Below, piece after piece: positions 8,169 through 16,602 of a stretch of 64,000 bases of DNA. This DNA is from Paenibacillus_AA sp045062745 (GTDB taxonomy: Bacteria > Bacillota > Bacilli > Paenibacillales > NBRC-103111), in assembly GCF_045062745.1 (NCBI RefSeq), contig NZ_JBJGED010000010.1:1-64000 (forward strand), read 5' to 3'. The position numbers were made by a program, and so were the translations under genes. Positions within the stretch are counted from its first letter, which is position 1, and every line of letters begins with the position of its first letter. Below the pieces are notes generated by a model. It was not told the origin of the DNA. It searched no databases and was given only the letters and a program-made list of their open reading frames with translations.

Positions 8169-9956
8169 ATGAACGTTAACGCTTTATTGCAGCCCGAGGC
8201 GGTGGCTCAGCCTTGCCGCAATTTTTGCATCCTGGGGAAGACGACGCTTCGCGATCCGCTCGACGGGCGGGAGAAGCTAGTGCTGGCGAATTTCGCCGCG
8301 CACTCGACCGGCGACATCATTCTGATCGACGTCGAGACGGGCGCCGGGGAGTCGATCCTCATGCCTGGGGATAGCGGCGCCTGGGCGCTGTACAACTGGA
8401 ACGACGAGAAGCTCATCGTCGGGACGTGCCCGGGCTTCGGCTACATCCACAGCCTCGATCTGCGCACGCGGACGTGGGCGGAGCCGCTGCGCGACGAGAA
8501 GGAGACGTACATCTGGAATTTCGCCTTGGGCTCGGACGGCATGCTGTACGGCGGCACCTATCCGGGCTGCGTGCTGTTGAGGTACAACCCGGCGGACCAT
8601 ACGCTTGAGAATGTCGGCCGCATGTCGGACAATCCGAAGAACATGTATAGTCGCTACGTAGGCTCGGTCCCGGGGCACATTATCGTATCCGGCGGCCTCG
8701 AGGACTCGTTCGTTACGGCGTGGAACATCGCGACCGGCGAGCGGACCGAATTCGCCAAGCCGGGCGGGTTCGCCCACTTGACGGAGACGAACGAGCAGTA
8801 TATCGGCGTCCGGCTGGGCGAGGAGACGGCGTACTACGACGCGATTACGTTCCAGCCGCTAGACGCCGCCTCGATCGTACCGAAGAAGCAGGCGATCGAG
8901 GTGCAGCTCGCGGAGGGACTGACAGCCGGCGCGATTCCGCTCGCGAACGGGCAGTATGCGGGCGTGCGCGGGCAAGATTATTTCATCGCGAACGGCCCGG
9001 ACGATCGGCCGGCGCTGCGGCGCATCCCGACGGAAGCGCCGGCGACGCACATCTATGGCTTGACGGCGGATAGCGTTGGCCGCATCTGGGGCTCGAGCGG
9101 ATTCGGGCAGACGATCTTCCTCTACGATCCGCGCGACGGCAGCTACTGGAACTCGTCGGTCGTCTGCAACGCCGGCGGGGAAGTGTACGGCCTGCAGTTC
9201 GTAGACGACCGCTTGTTCCTGACCGCCTACGCCGGCGGCGATCATATGGTGTACGACCCGGCCGCGCCGTGGGACCAGCTCGGCAACGTCAATCCGCGCA
9301 CGCTGGAGTCGGTAGGCGACGTGTGGATCCGGCCGCTCGGCCACAGCATCGTCGGACCCGAACGCGCCATCTACACCGGCTGGTCGGCGAAATACGGCGT
9401 CTACGGCGGCGGGATCACGCGGCTCGACACCGGGACGCTGGAGCTGACGCGCTGGCCGAATCCGCTCGCCGACCAGCAGGTATCGAGCCTCGCGGCCGAT
9501 GACCGCTACGTCTACTTCGTCACGAGCCGAGGGGGCAACGGCCTGCCTCCGCAGGAGGAGCCGTGCCACTTCGGCGTGCTGACGCCGGACGGAGCGGTCG
9601 TCTACCGCGAGACGCTCCCCGCCGAGGCGAAGCCCGGCAAGCTTGTCGCCGCGGGCGGCCGCGTGTGGCTCGCGCAGGACGACACGCTGCGCGTCTTCTC
9701 GCCGGAGGCGCTGAGCTTCGTCGACACGATCGCGCTCGGACGGCGGGCCACCGGCTTCCGCGCGACCGCCGGCCGCGAGCTGCTCGTGTTCACCGAAGGC
9801 GAGCTTCTCGTGCTCGATACCGCGAGCGGCAGCTTCGAAGCGCGAGCCTCGCTGCCCGGCATCGTCGACAAGGCGGCGATTACGCCGGACCGCACGCTCT
9901 ATTTCGGCGTAGGTACGACATTGTATGCCTTGTCGCTCACACAGCTCGGGCTATAA
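8169..9956 (+). CDS. Beta-propeller protein of unknown function (cytoplasmic)
   Basis: A 595-residue protein with no signal peptide or membrane segment. It is built of repeating beta-rich blades with motifs such as GSDGMLYGGTYPG, TADSVGRIWGSSGFGQ and ERAIYTGWSAKYGVYGGGITRLDTGTLELTRWPN, consistent with a seven- or eight-bladed propeller of the WD40/quinoprotein-like type. The GGTYP-containing blades resemble those of the secreted 825-residue protein at 28044-30521, so the two are likely paralogues. No catalytic motif is recognised. It follows a sugar importer, so a role in sensing or processing the imported glycan is possible but inferred. GGAGGTG lies 9 bases before the ATG. The coding region is more GC-rich than the upstream permeases. 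Confidence 0.8.
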   Translation: MNVNALLQPEAVAQPCRNFCILGKTTLRDPLDGREKLVLANFAAHSTGDIILIDVETGAGESILMPGDSGAWALYNWNDEKLIVGTCPGFGYIHSLDLRTRTWAEPLRDEKETYIWNFALGSDGMLYGGTYPGCVLLRYNPADHTLENVGRMSDNPKNMYSRYVGSVPGHIIVSGGLEDSFVTAWNIATGERTEFAKPGGFAHLTETNEQYIGVRLGEETAYYDAITFQPLDAASIVPKKQAIEVQLAEGLTAGAIPLANGQYAGVRGQDYFIANGPDDRPALRRIPTEAPATHIYGLTADSVGRIWGSSGFGQTIFLYDPRDGSYWNSSVVCNAGGEVYGLQFVDDRLFLTAYAGGDHMVYDPAAPWDQLGNVNPRTLESVGDVWIRPLGHSIVGPERAIYTGWSAKYGVYGGGITRLDTGTLELTRWPNPLADQQVSSLAADDRYVYFVTSRGGNGLPPQEEPCHFGVLTPDGAVVYRETLPAEAKPGKLVAAGGRVWLAQDDTLRVFSPEALSFVDTIALGRRATGFRATAGRELLVFTEGELLVLDTASGSFEARASLPGIVDKAAITPDRTLYFGVGTTLYALSLTQLGL

Positions 9957-9970
9957 CTGAATCGTTATCG

Positions 9971-9996
9971 GACAGGGATGCGATCCCTGTCTTTTT
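9971..9996 (+). terminator. Intrinsic terminator after propeller gene
   Basis: GACAGGGAT (9971-9979), loop GCG, ATCCCTGTC (9983-9991), followed by TTTTTCTTTT. A near-ideal terminator 14 bp after the stop. Confidence 0.9.
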
Positions 9997-10065
9997 CTTT
10001 TGCAGGTCCGCCCTGTTGGAGGTCGATGTGTGCAGATTCCAGTACTGCAGGCAGGCAAGCCGGTG

Positions 10066-10074
10066 TGCTATACT
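10066..10074 (+). promoter_or_regulatory. Extended -10 promoter of GNAT gene
   Basis: TGC-TATACT is an extended -10 element with no good -35 box. The predicted start near 10081 supports the ATG at 10107 over a GTG at 10077 as translation start. A very similar TGC-TATACT lies before the Uma2 gene. Confidence 0.5.
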
Positions 10075-10106
10075 GAGTGTTAACTTCTGATAGGCGGGTG
10101 ACCGGA

Positions 10107-10649
10107 ATGAGCGTCATGGGGGTTACGATCCGGCCGGCGGCATTCGACGATGCCGAGGCGATCGCGCAGGTGCATGTGGCGAGTTGGCGGAGTACGTACA
10201 AAGGGATCCTCGCGGAACAGTTTTTGACCCGGCTTAGCGTGGAGAATCGGCGGAAATCGTGGGAATGGGGCTTCCGGAACCCGAATCCGGATGAACATGT
10301 CTACGTGGCGGTGGATGAACGGGCCGGCATCGTCGGCTTCGCAAACGGCGGCCGTGAACGTACCGGCGAATACGGCTTCGACGGCGAACTGTATACGGTT
10401 TACTTGCTGCCGGAGTATAAAGGGATGGGCATCGGCCTGCGGCTCGTGAGGGAAATAGCGGGATCGTTACAGCGTCTCGGCTACCGCTCGCTGTTGGTGT
10501 GGGTGCTGGAGGCGAACCCTTCGGCGGGGTTCTATGCTAGGCTAGGCGGCAAGCCGATCGCCCGCAAGGAAATCACCATCGGCTCGGATACGCCGATTGA
10601 AGTCGCCTACGGATGGTCGAGGTTGGACGACCTATTGTCAGGAGTATGA
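10107..10649 (+). CDS. GNAT-family N-acetyltransferase
   Basis: A 180-residue cytoplasmic acetyltransferase. Residues 4-30 (TIRPAAFDDAEAIAQVHVASWRSTY) are the usual N-terminal strand-helix of GNAT proteins, and motif A, which binds acetyl-CoA, is LPEYKGMGIGLRLVREI. The C-terminal half has LLVWVLEANPSAGFYARLGGKP. Substrate cannot be told; small-molecule, antibiotic or protein N-terminus are all possible. It is 19 bp upstream of the DUF4180 gene, so the two may be co-transcribed. Confidence 0.88.
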   Translation: MSVMGVTIRPAAFDDAEAIAQVHVASWRSTYKGILAEQFLTRLSVENRRKSWEWGFRNPNPDEHVYVAVDERAGIVGFANGGRERTGEYGFDGELYTVYLLPEYKGMGIGLRLVREIAGSLQRLGYRSLLVWVLEANPSAGFYARLGGKPIARKEITIGSDTPIEVAYGWSRLDDLLSGV

Positions 10650-10668
10650 TAGAAGGGAGAGTAAGGAA

Positions 10669-11034
10669 ATGAACGTTACTGTAAATGAAAGAGGAGCATC
10701 CAAAGTTGCCGTCGTAGTCAGCCCCGACATCCTCATCTCGGATAGTCAAAGCGCGCTGGATCTCATGGCCACGATCCGATACAACCAAGGGTGCGACAAA
10801 GTGATTGTGAAGAAGGCGAATGTGGAGGAGCGCTTCTTCGATTTGAAGACGGGCCTCGCCGGCGAGGTGATGCAGAAGTTCACGAATTATCACTTCCGTT
10901 TCGCGATCGTAGGGGACTTCGACAGCTACACGAGCAAAGCCCTGCGGGATTTGATCTACGAGTCGAACAAAGGCAAGCATATTCTGTTCCTGAAGACGGA
11001 ACAGGAAGCGCTGGATGCTTTGCATGGGGTGTAA
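10669..11034 (+). CDS. DUF4180 domain protein
   Basis: A 121-residue protein that matches the DUF4180 family over its whole length: SQSALDLMATIRYNQGCDKVIVKKANVEERFFDLKTGLAGEVMQKFTNYHFRFAIVGDF, then SKALRDLIYESNKGKHILFLKTEQEALDAL. The ATG at 10669 is preceded by AGGGAGAGTAAGG. The fold is probably small alpha/beta (STAS-like by pattern); the biochemical function is not known. DUF4180 genes commonly sit alone or near small regulators; here it follows a GNAT gene. Confidence 0.85.
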   Translation: MNVTVNERGASKVAVVVSPDILISDSQSALDLMATIRYNQGCDKVIVKKANVEERFFDLKTGLAGEVMQKFTNYHFRFAIVGDFDSYTSKALRDLIYESNKGKHILFLKTEQEALDALHGV

Positions 11035-11061
11035 GAAGGCTTTTCCGCTTTTTGTTGCTTA

Positions 11062-11091
11062 TTGTTGAACTTTGTCGTGATGTGGTACAAT
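11062..11091 (+). promoter_or_regulatory. Promoter upstream of membrane kinase gene
   Basis: TACAAT (11086-11091) is preceded by TTGTTG 18 bp upstream, or alternatively TTGAAC 15 bp upstream. The transcript would pass through the hairpin at 11143-11173 before the kinase start at 11213. Confidence 0.45.
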
Positions 11092-11140
11092 GCGTGAGTG
11101 TGGTAAAATTTGGCCTTTGTCAAAGCTCATAAACGGACAA

Positions 11141-11183
11141 AAACCCACCTTCAACTGAATCCCAGAGGTGGGTCTTTTAATTT
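11141..11183 (+). terminator. Hairpin plus T-rich tract between DUF4180 and kinase
   Basis: ACCCACCT (11143-11150) pairs perfectly with AGGTGGGT (11166-11173), followed by CTTTTAATTTT. It is either the terminator of the GNAT-DUF4180 unit or an attenuator, since the apparent kinase promoter lies upstream of it. Confidence 0.65.
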
Positions 11184-11212
11184 TACGAACAAACGAAAGA
11201 AGAGGATGATCC

Positions 11213-14200
11213 TTGAGCCAGACGACCCCGACCCCATCTCGAACCCCCGATCCACCCCCAACCCGGGCACCGAGTCCGAAGCTCGGCCCGCACCCGGACA
11301 CCAACCGCTCCGCCCGATCGGCGATGTCCTCGCCAGACCGCCCTTCCGGCTTTAGCAAGCCGCAGTACAACCGTCGAACGCTGAAAAAGCGCATCCGCCG
11401 GACGATCAATCTCGCCTCCTTTATCAATATCGTCCTATTCAGCGTCATCATGCTCGTCATGTTGAGTTTCCTGTTCAAGCCGATGTCCGCCTTCACCGCC
11501 AACATGGTCAGCCATACGGTGGCCGATTCGATGAACGACGCAACGTTCCTGCAGGAGCAGGGCATTGGCAGCCTCGCCCAGTTCGATCCGGATTCGCCGC
11601 AGGCGGCGAATTGGCGCGCGGAGATGGAGAGGGCGGGCAAGATTCAGACGTACCTGCCGCTCGGGGCGCAGGAAGCGTGGCAGCAAGAGCTGGACAAGCA
11701 CCGGCAGGAGCAGACGGATCCCGAGTTCGCCCTACATTGGAATTTGGACATGAACGTGGTCGAGCTTACGATCGCCATCGGGGACAAGGTCGTGTTCACG
11801 AATCAGGACCGGCTCGTGATGCTGAACGGCTTCCTGTTTGACTTGCTGGCCCGGTTTTATAACATCGAAGTAGCTCACCCGCTGATCGACGGGAACGGGA
11901 CCCCCATCGGCAGCGTGACGGCCATTGTCGCTCCGGAGGTGACCGCGTTTTTGTTCTTGGCGGCCGCGTTGTTGTTCTGCTTGCTCGTCCTGATCGCGAC
12001 GTGGATCACGAAGCTCATCAGCCGGTTATTGTCGATTCCGGTCTTGACGCCGCTCGAGCAGCTGAACGCGAAAATTCGGGCAATGGCGGACGAAGACTAC
12101 GCGGAGACGATGAATACGCAGATCGTGCTGCAGCGCCCCTTCCGGGAAATCGAGGAGCTCGTCTCGGGTACGAACCAAATCATGCAAAAAATGCAAGGCT
12201 ACAACGAGCTGCTCCGCTATCAGAAGATGACGCTCGAGGAGCAGACGCAAGAATTGGAAGAGCATAAGCAGACGCTCGAAGACCAATACGAGGAGCTGGA
12301 AGCGCAAAACGACGAACTGGTCCGCTCGAAGCAGCTTCTGCAGGAAGCGCAAGACAGCATAGCCCGGAGCGAACGGGCGATCAGAAACGTGCTCGACAAC
12401 GCCGGCCAAGGGTTTATGACGTTCGGTCCCGATCTGCGGATCGACCCGGAATATAGCTTGGAATGCTCGAACATTTTCAACAAGTCGCTTGAATATTATT
12501 CGTTTCCCGAATTGATTGCCTGGGGCGACCCGGAGCAGCAGCGGTTTATCGAGAACTTGCTGGCGAAAATGTTCCAGGAACGCGACGCTTACAAACGGTC
12601 GATCTATATGCCGCTGCTTCCCGAAGAACTCGAAGTGAACGGCCGGCATATCCACATCGGCTATAAAATCATTCCGAACCCGAACGACGCCGCCTCCGAA
12701 TCGTTTATGGTCATCTTCACCGACGTGACGGAGAAGCGCGAGCTGCAAAGCCAGGTGGAGGCTGAGCGGAACATTTTGAAAATGGTCGTAAAAGTGATCG
12801 TCGACTACGGCGACTATACGGAATGCGTCCGCGATTTCAAGACGTTCTACGAAATCGAGCTGCCCGAGCTGCTGAACGGAACGGACCCGCTGCGGACGAA
12901 GCTGCTGAACATTTACCGCGATATCCATACATACAAAGGGAATTTCGCCCAATTCGGATTGACTCAGACGGCGGACCGGCTGCATGAGCTGGAAAACGAG
13001 CTCAGCGAGCTGCTGAGGACGTCCGAGCAACGGACTGTCGAGCAGGTGACGGCGGCCGCCAAGCAGTGGAATTTCCGAGATTGGCTGCAGCAGGACGTAG
13101 AGGTGCTGAAGTCGGTGCTCGGGGAGTCGTTCCTCGTTCAGCAGGACGTGCTCCTGATCGACAAATCGAAAATTATCGAGATCGAGAAAAAGATGTTGAC
13201 GATCTTGTCTCCGGGCGAGTGCAAGCTGCTGCTGCCCGATCTGCGCAAGCTGCGGTGCAAGCCGTTCAAAGAGTTGCTCAAGACGTATCCGGACTATGTG
13301 GACAGCTTGGCCGAACGGATGGAGAAGCTCGTGGCCCCATTCGAAATACGCGGCGAGGAAGTGGCGGCGGACACGGAGAGGTACTACGATTTCACCCGCT
13401 CGCTCATCCATGTGTTCCGCAATATCGTCGATCACGCCCTCGAACCTGCGGACGAGAGGGAAGCGACGGGCAAAGACGAGTATGGGCGAATCGACTGCGA
13501 GTTCCGGCTGGAAGGCCGCGACTTGGTCCTCACGATCCGCGACGACGGCAGAGGCATCGATCCGGCTGTGATCCGCGCCAAGGCACTGGAGAGGGAGATC
13601 GCTTCAGCCGAGCAGCTCAAACAGATGAGCGAGAACGAGACGATCCAGCTCGTGTTCCACGATGAATTTTCCACCAAAGAGCAAGTGTCCGACGTTTCGG
13701 GCCGCGGTATCGGGCTGTCGTCCGTGCGCGCGGAAGCGGAGAAGCTGGGCGGAACGGTGAAGGTCGAATCGACTGTCGGCGCCGGCACGACGTTCCTGTT
13801 CGTCCTGCCGTACGAAGATATGACCGGCATGCCGGAAGTCGATTTCCCGGTTATGATCCAGCCGCTGATCGACCATACGAAATCGTACTTCGCCGCCGCC
13901 ACGCGCACTGCACTTGAAGCGGAGGACGGCTTCCGGATGTATTCCACGGATAAGCTGGCGCTCAAGCGGGTGACCGCTTTCGTGACGGTCAAGGGCGCGC
14001 TCGAAGGCATGTTCGTCATGACGCTCGACGATTCGCTCTCGCGGTCGCTCGTCCGCGGCGTCGTGTTCGAACCGCTCGATCCGGCGGAAGAGGAGGAGCT
14101 GCTGGAGGACAGCTTGGCGGAGACGGCGAATATCATATTGGGCAATTCCATCAAGATGTTCCAGTCGTTCTCCGAATTCATGTTAATGGAGCCGCCGATT

Positions 14201-14323
14201 ACGATCAACACCGAAGGGGCGTCGGTCAAATACGCCAACTCGGAAGTATGGACGTGCCGGATGAATTCCGGGAACGGGACGATGGATATTAGCTTTGTGA
14301 ACATGAAAAAAACGAACTCATAA
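11213..14323 (+). CDS. Membrane CheA-like kinase: HAMP-PAS-HPt-ATPase-CheX-like fusion
   Basis: A 1036-residue membrane signalling kinase. Order of parts: Pro/Ser-rich cytoplasmic tail (1-60); transmembrane helix (about 66-92); extracellular sensor (about 95-240); second helix (243-270); HAMP (270-325); coiled coil (330-390); PAS-like domain (390-510); HPt domain with DIHTYKGNFAQFG, where His572 is the expected phospho-acceptor; ATPase domain with HVFRNIVDHALEP (N box, 733-745), DDGRGID (777-783) and GRGIGL (830-835); and a C-terminal CheX/CheC-like domain (880-1030, EEELLEDSLAETANIILGNSIKMF). It has no CheW-like domain. It therefore differs from chemotaxis CheA and from ordinary histidine kinases. 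Start is TTG after AGAGGATGAT; ATG at 11324 is an alternative. The response regulator gene is 57 bp downstream. Signal unknown. Confidence 0.85.
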   Translation: MSQTTPTPSRTPDPPPTRAPSPKLGPHPDTNRSARSAMSSPDRPSGFSKPQYNRRTLKKRIRRTINLASFINIVLFSVIMLVMLSFLFKPMSAFTANMVSHTVADSMNDATFLQEQGIGSLAQFDPDSPQAANWRAEMERAGKIQTYLPLGAQEAWQQELDKHRQEQTDPEFALHWNLDMNVVELTIAIGDKVVFTNQDRLVMLNGFLFDLLARFYNIEVAHPLIDGNGTPIGSVTAIVAPEVTAFLFLAAALLFCLLVLIATWITKLISRLLSIPVLTPLEQLNAKIRAMADEDYAETMNTQIVLQRPFREIEELVSGTNQIMQKMQGYNELLRYQKMTLEEQTQELEEHKQTLEDQYEELEAQNDELVRSKQLLQEAQDSIARSERAIRNVLDNAGQGFMTFGPDLRIDPEYSLECSNIFNKSLEYYSFPELIAWGDPEQQRFIENLLAKMFQERDAYKRSIYMPLLPEELEVNGRHIHIGYKIIPNPNDAASESFMVIFTDVTEKRELQSQVEAERNILKMVVKVIVDYGDYTECVRDFKTFYEIELPELLNGTDPLRTKLLNIYRDIHTYKGNFAQFGLTQTADRLHELENELSELLRTSEQRTVEQVTAAAKQWNFRDWLQQDVEVLKSVLGESFLVQQDVLLIDKSKIIEIEKKMLTILSPGECKLLLPDLRKLRCKPFKELLKTYPDYVDSLAERMEKLVAPFEIRGEEVAADTERYYDFTRSLIHVFRNIVDHALEPADEREATGKDEYGRIDCEFRLEGRDLVLTIRDDGRGIDPAVIRAKALEREIASAEQLKQMSENETIQLVFHDEFSTKEQVSDVSGRGIGLSSVRAEAEKLGGTVKVESTVGAGTTFLFVLPYEDMTGMPEVDFPVMIQPLIDHTKSYFAAATRTALEAEDGFRMYSTDKLALKRVTAFVTVKGALEGMFVMTLDDSLSRSLVRGVVFEPLDPAEEEELLEDSLAETANIILGNSIKMFQSFSEFMLMEPPITINTEGASVKYANSEVWTCRMNSGNGTMDISFVNMKKTNS

Positions 14324-14380
14324 TCGAAATGAATGGCAAGCATATGGAACCGAAATCGGAACCAAGGAGGCTCATCTTGC

Positions 14381-15148
14381 ATGGCGAGTATATTAATTGT
14401 TGACGATTCTATCTTGATGCGGCGTAATTTGCGCATGTTGCTTACGGAAGCGGGGCACGAAGTTGTAGGCGAGGCGTCGAACGGCTTCGAAGCGTACAAA
14501 GAATATGTGAAAACCCAGCCCGATCTGGTGACGATGGACATTACGATGCCGGTGATGAGCGGATTGGACGCGGTCAAAAAAATTATTGCGACCTATCCGC
14601 AAGCGAACATTATTATGATCAGCGCCCTCGATCAGAAAAGCATGGTGTTCGAAGCGATCCAGAACGGAGCGAAGCATTACATCCTGAAGCCGATCACCGT
14701 GGAGAAAATACTCCATACGGTCGAAGAAGTGCTGATGCTGCCGCCGACGGAAGCGGGAGATGCGGAAGCGCATCCGCTGAGCGATCTGGAAGCGAAGGCA
14801 GGCGCCGCCGACCTTAACGCCCCTCCGTTCTCGATCGACAACAAGAACGGCATCTTCATCCTCACGATCCGCCCGCATCTCGATGAGCCCAGCTTGGCCG
14901 CAATCGGCACGGCCGTTCAGGGCTTTCTGTTCATCAAGCCGCTCAAGGTCGTCGTGAACTTCGGCCATGTGGAATCGCTGGGCGAGCCGTACCTGAATGC
15001 GCTGATCGAGAGCATCCAAAAAATTCAAGCCGCGGGCGGCATCGTGAAAGTCGTCGCGTATAATAAAGCTCTCATTCAAGTGCTGAAAGTGAAGGACGAG
15101 CAGCTGTTCCATACGATTTATACCGATATGACGCAAATTATTTTGTAA
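14381..15148 (+). CDS. Response regulator: CheY-like receiver with C-terminal STAS-like domain
   Basis: A 255-residue soluble protein. Residues 1-120 are a receiver domain with the acidic pair D8/D9, phospho-acceptor D53 (TMDITMP), the conserved Ser/Thr in MISAL and Lys in ILKPI. After a linker (about 121-145), residues 146-255 (FSIDNKNGIFILTIRPHLDEPSL ... NALIESIQKIQAAGGIVKVVAYN) look like an anti-anti-sigma/STAS-like alpha/beta fold; this domain call is by pattern and less certain. AAGGAGG lies before the ATG at 14381. It is almost surely the phosphorylation partner of the upstream kinase. It has no DNA-binding domain, so output is likely by protein contact. Confidence 0.88.
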   Translation: MASILIVDDSILMRRNLRMLLTEAGHEVVGEASNGFEAYKEYVKTQPDLVTMDITMPVMSGLDAVKKIIATYPQANIIMISALDQKSMVFEAIQNGAKHYILKPITVEKILHTVEEVLMLPPTEAGDAEAHPLSDLEAKAGAADLNAPPFSIDNKNGIFILTIRPHLDEPSLAAIGTAVQGFLFIKPLKVVVNFGHVESLGEPYLNALIESIQKIQAAGGIVKVVAYNKALIQVLKVKDEQLFHTIYTDMTQIIL

Positions 15149-15190
15149 GTCCGGGAATCGGTCTTAGTAAGGTTTTCGCGCATGTAACAA

Positions 15191-15372
15191 GGGGAAAACC
15201 TCCCTCTTTTTCCGAGCATTCAAGGATTAACGGGGGGATGATGGGGAAAACCTCCCTCTCTTTTTGGCCAAAAGGCTCATTTCGAGCGGATTCGGCTGAA
15301 AGAGAGGGAGGTTTTCCTTCTACATGGGGCAAACTCAGCTACTTGGGGCAAAAAAGAGGGAGCTTTTCCCTC
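15191..15372. repeat. Palindromic repeat cluster, copy A
   Basis: Four units of a short dyad: 15191-15213 and 15243-15267 (forward, GGGGAAAACCTCCCTCT), 15299-15317 (inverted) and 15350-15372 (GAGGGAGCTTTTCCCTC). The second and third units pair perfectly over 19 bp (GGAAAACCTCCCTCTCTTT) around a 35-nt loop. The same cluster recurs at 62904-63088. It fills the gap between two convergent genes and could end transcription from both sides. Confidence 0.85.
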
Positions 15373-15393
15373 ACAGCCCAAAGCCGAGCTGCA

Positions 15394-16371
15394 TTACACT
15401 TGCCGCAATTCCATCTGCCCGAGATGCTCCTGCAGCTCTTCTTCTTCCTTGTGCCGCAGAAACTCCTTGCCATACTCCCCGTGCGGGTGGATGTGCGCTT
15501 CCTCCATCTGAATCGTGGAGTGCTCGATGCCGTACTTTTCCTTCAACGTCTCGTTGATGGCGAGAATGATGCAGAACGGTTGAATTTTGTCGTCGATGAA
15601 CACGTGCGCCGTGAGCGAGTAGTGGTCCGTCGAGATCGCCCACAGATGCATCTCATGTACGTCCTCCACGCCCTCGACGGCGGCGATCGACGCCCGGATC
15701 TCATCCAGGTTGTACTTCTCCGGCACCGACTCCATCAGGATGAGGGTCGATTCCTTCACGATCTTCGCGCCTCCGGTGAAGATAATCCCGCCGATGACGA
15801 GACTGATCAATGGATCGAAGAACAGCAGCCCGGAGAAATAGATGATGATGGCGGATACGATAACCCCGACGGAGCTGAGCAAATCCCCGAAAAAGTGCCA
15901 CAAAGCGCTTTGCACGTTCAAATTCTCTTCTTCCTTCATGCTGCGGCTGAGCACGATGGTCAGCGTCAAATTGACGAGGAACCCGATCGATGCAATCGTG
16001 AGCATGAGCCCCAGATTGATGTCCTGCGGGTGAATAAAACGGATGATCCCTTCATAGAAAATCCCCAGCGCAATGACGCACAAAGCCAGTCCGTTCAAGA
16101 ACGAGGCGATGATCTCGAACCGCAGGTACCCGAACGTGAACCGGGCATTCGGTTGACGGGTCGCCATATAGATGGCCGTCATGCTGAGGCCCAGCGCGAT
16201 GACGTCCGAAACCATGTGGGCGGAGTCGGACAATAGCGCGAGCGAATTGGAGACAAGGCCGCCAACCACTTCGACGATGGTGAAGAAGGCCGTCAGGATC
16301 AAAGTCGTCCATAGCGCTCGTTTCGAGCGGGTTTGGTGTTTTTCGTGTCGCAAATGATGGTAGTCGTACAT
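15394..16371 (-). CDS. Cation diffusion facilitator family metal efflux transporter
   Basis: A 325-residue membrane protein that exports divalent metal (zinc, cobalt, cadmium, iron or manganese) in exchange for protons. Six helices are visible. Metal-site motifs are LSDSAHMVSDV in helix 2 and WHFFGDLLSSV in helix 5, the HxxxD/DxxxD pattern of the CzcD/ZitB branch. A cytoplasmic C-terminal domain (residues about 215-300) has HEMHLWAISTDHYSLTAHVFI. His-rich ends (HHLRHEKH; HIHPHGEYG) may bind metal. AGGAGGG precedes the ATG. A 27-bp palindrome lies 89 bp upstream of the start and is the likely operator. Confidence 0.93.
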   Translation of the reverse strand: MYDYHHLRHEKHQTRSKRALWTTLILTAFFTIVEVVGGLVSNSLALLSDSAHMVSDVIALGLSMTAIYMATRQPNARFTFGYLRFEIIASFLNGLALCVIALGIFYEGIIRFIHPQDINLGLMLTIASIGFLVNLTLTIVLSRSMKEEENLNVQSALWHFFGDLLSSVGVIVSAIIIYFSGLLFFDPLISLVIGGIIFTGGAKIVKESTLILMESVPEKYNLDEIRASIAAVEGVEDVHEMHLWAISTDHYSLTAHVFIDDKIQPFCIILAINETLKEKYGIEHSTIQMEEAHIHPHGEYGKEFLRHKEEEELQEHLGQMELRQV

Positions 16372-16459
16372 AGCAGTCGCCCTCCTAGTAGCTTGCAGAT
16401 TCTCCCACGCTTACACGGGCTTCGCCCTAGGCGGCCCAGCGGGTGAGAACGAGAACCAT

Positions 16460-16486
16460 TCTTATTTAGAATAATTCTAAATAAGA
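16460..16486. promoter_or_regulatory. 27-bp perfect palindrome, Fur/PerR-family-like operator
   Basis: A perfect 13-1-13 inverted repeat with core TTAGAATAATTCTAA (7-1-7), the form used by Fur, Zur and PerR repressors; it differs from the Bacillus PerR box TTATAATNATTATAA at one symmetrical position per arm. It lies upstream of the CDF efflux gene on the minus strand and 63 bp past the end of the AraC frame. Which family member binds is inferred. Confidence 0.6.
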
Positions 16487-16602
16487 GGATGATTCTTATC
16501 ATACGCTATTCTTCGACTTTTGCCAACAGGAATTTTCCAGTCATTCCGTCCAAACTATATTGCCCGGATCAGCCGGGATTATTTCGGTTGCCGCCTTCGC
16601 CG

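Noticed and set aside
12026..13435. 469-codon minus-strand frame
   Set aside because: Antisense to the CheA-like kinase; low-complexity Leu/Arg/Gln/Phe shadow with no motif.
15238..16236. 332-codon plus-strand frame through the repeat cluster
   Set aside because: It runs from palindromic repeat sequence into the antisense of the CDF gene; not a real gene.
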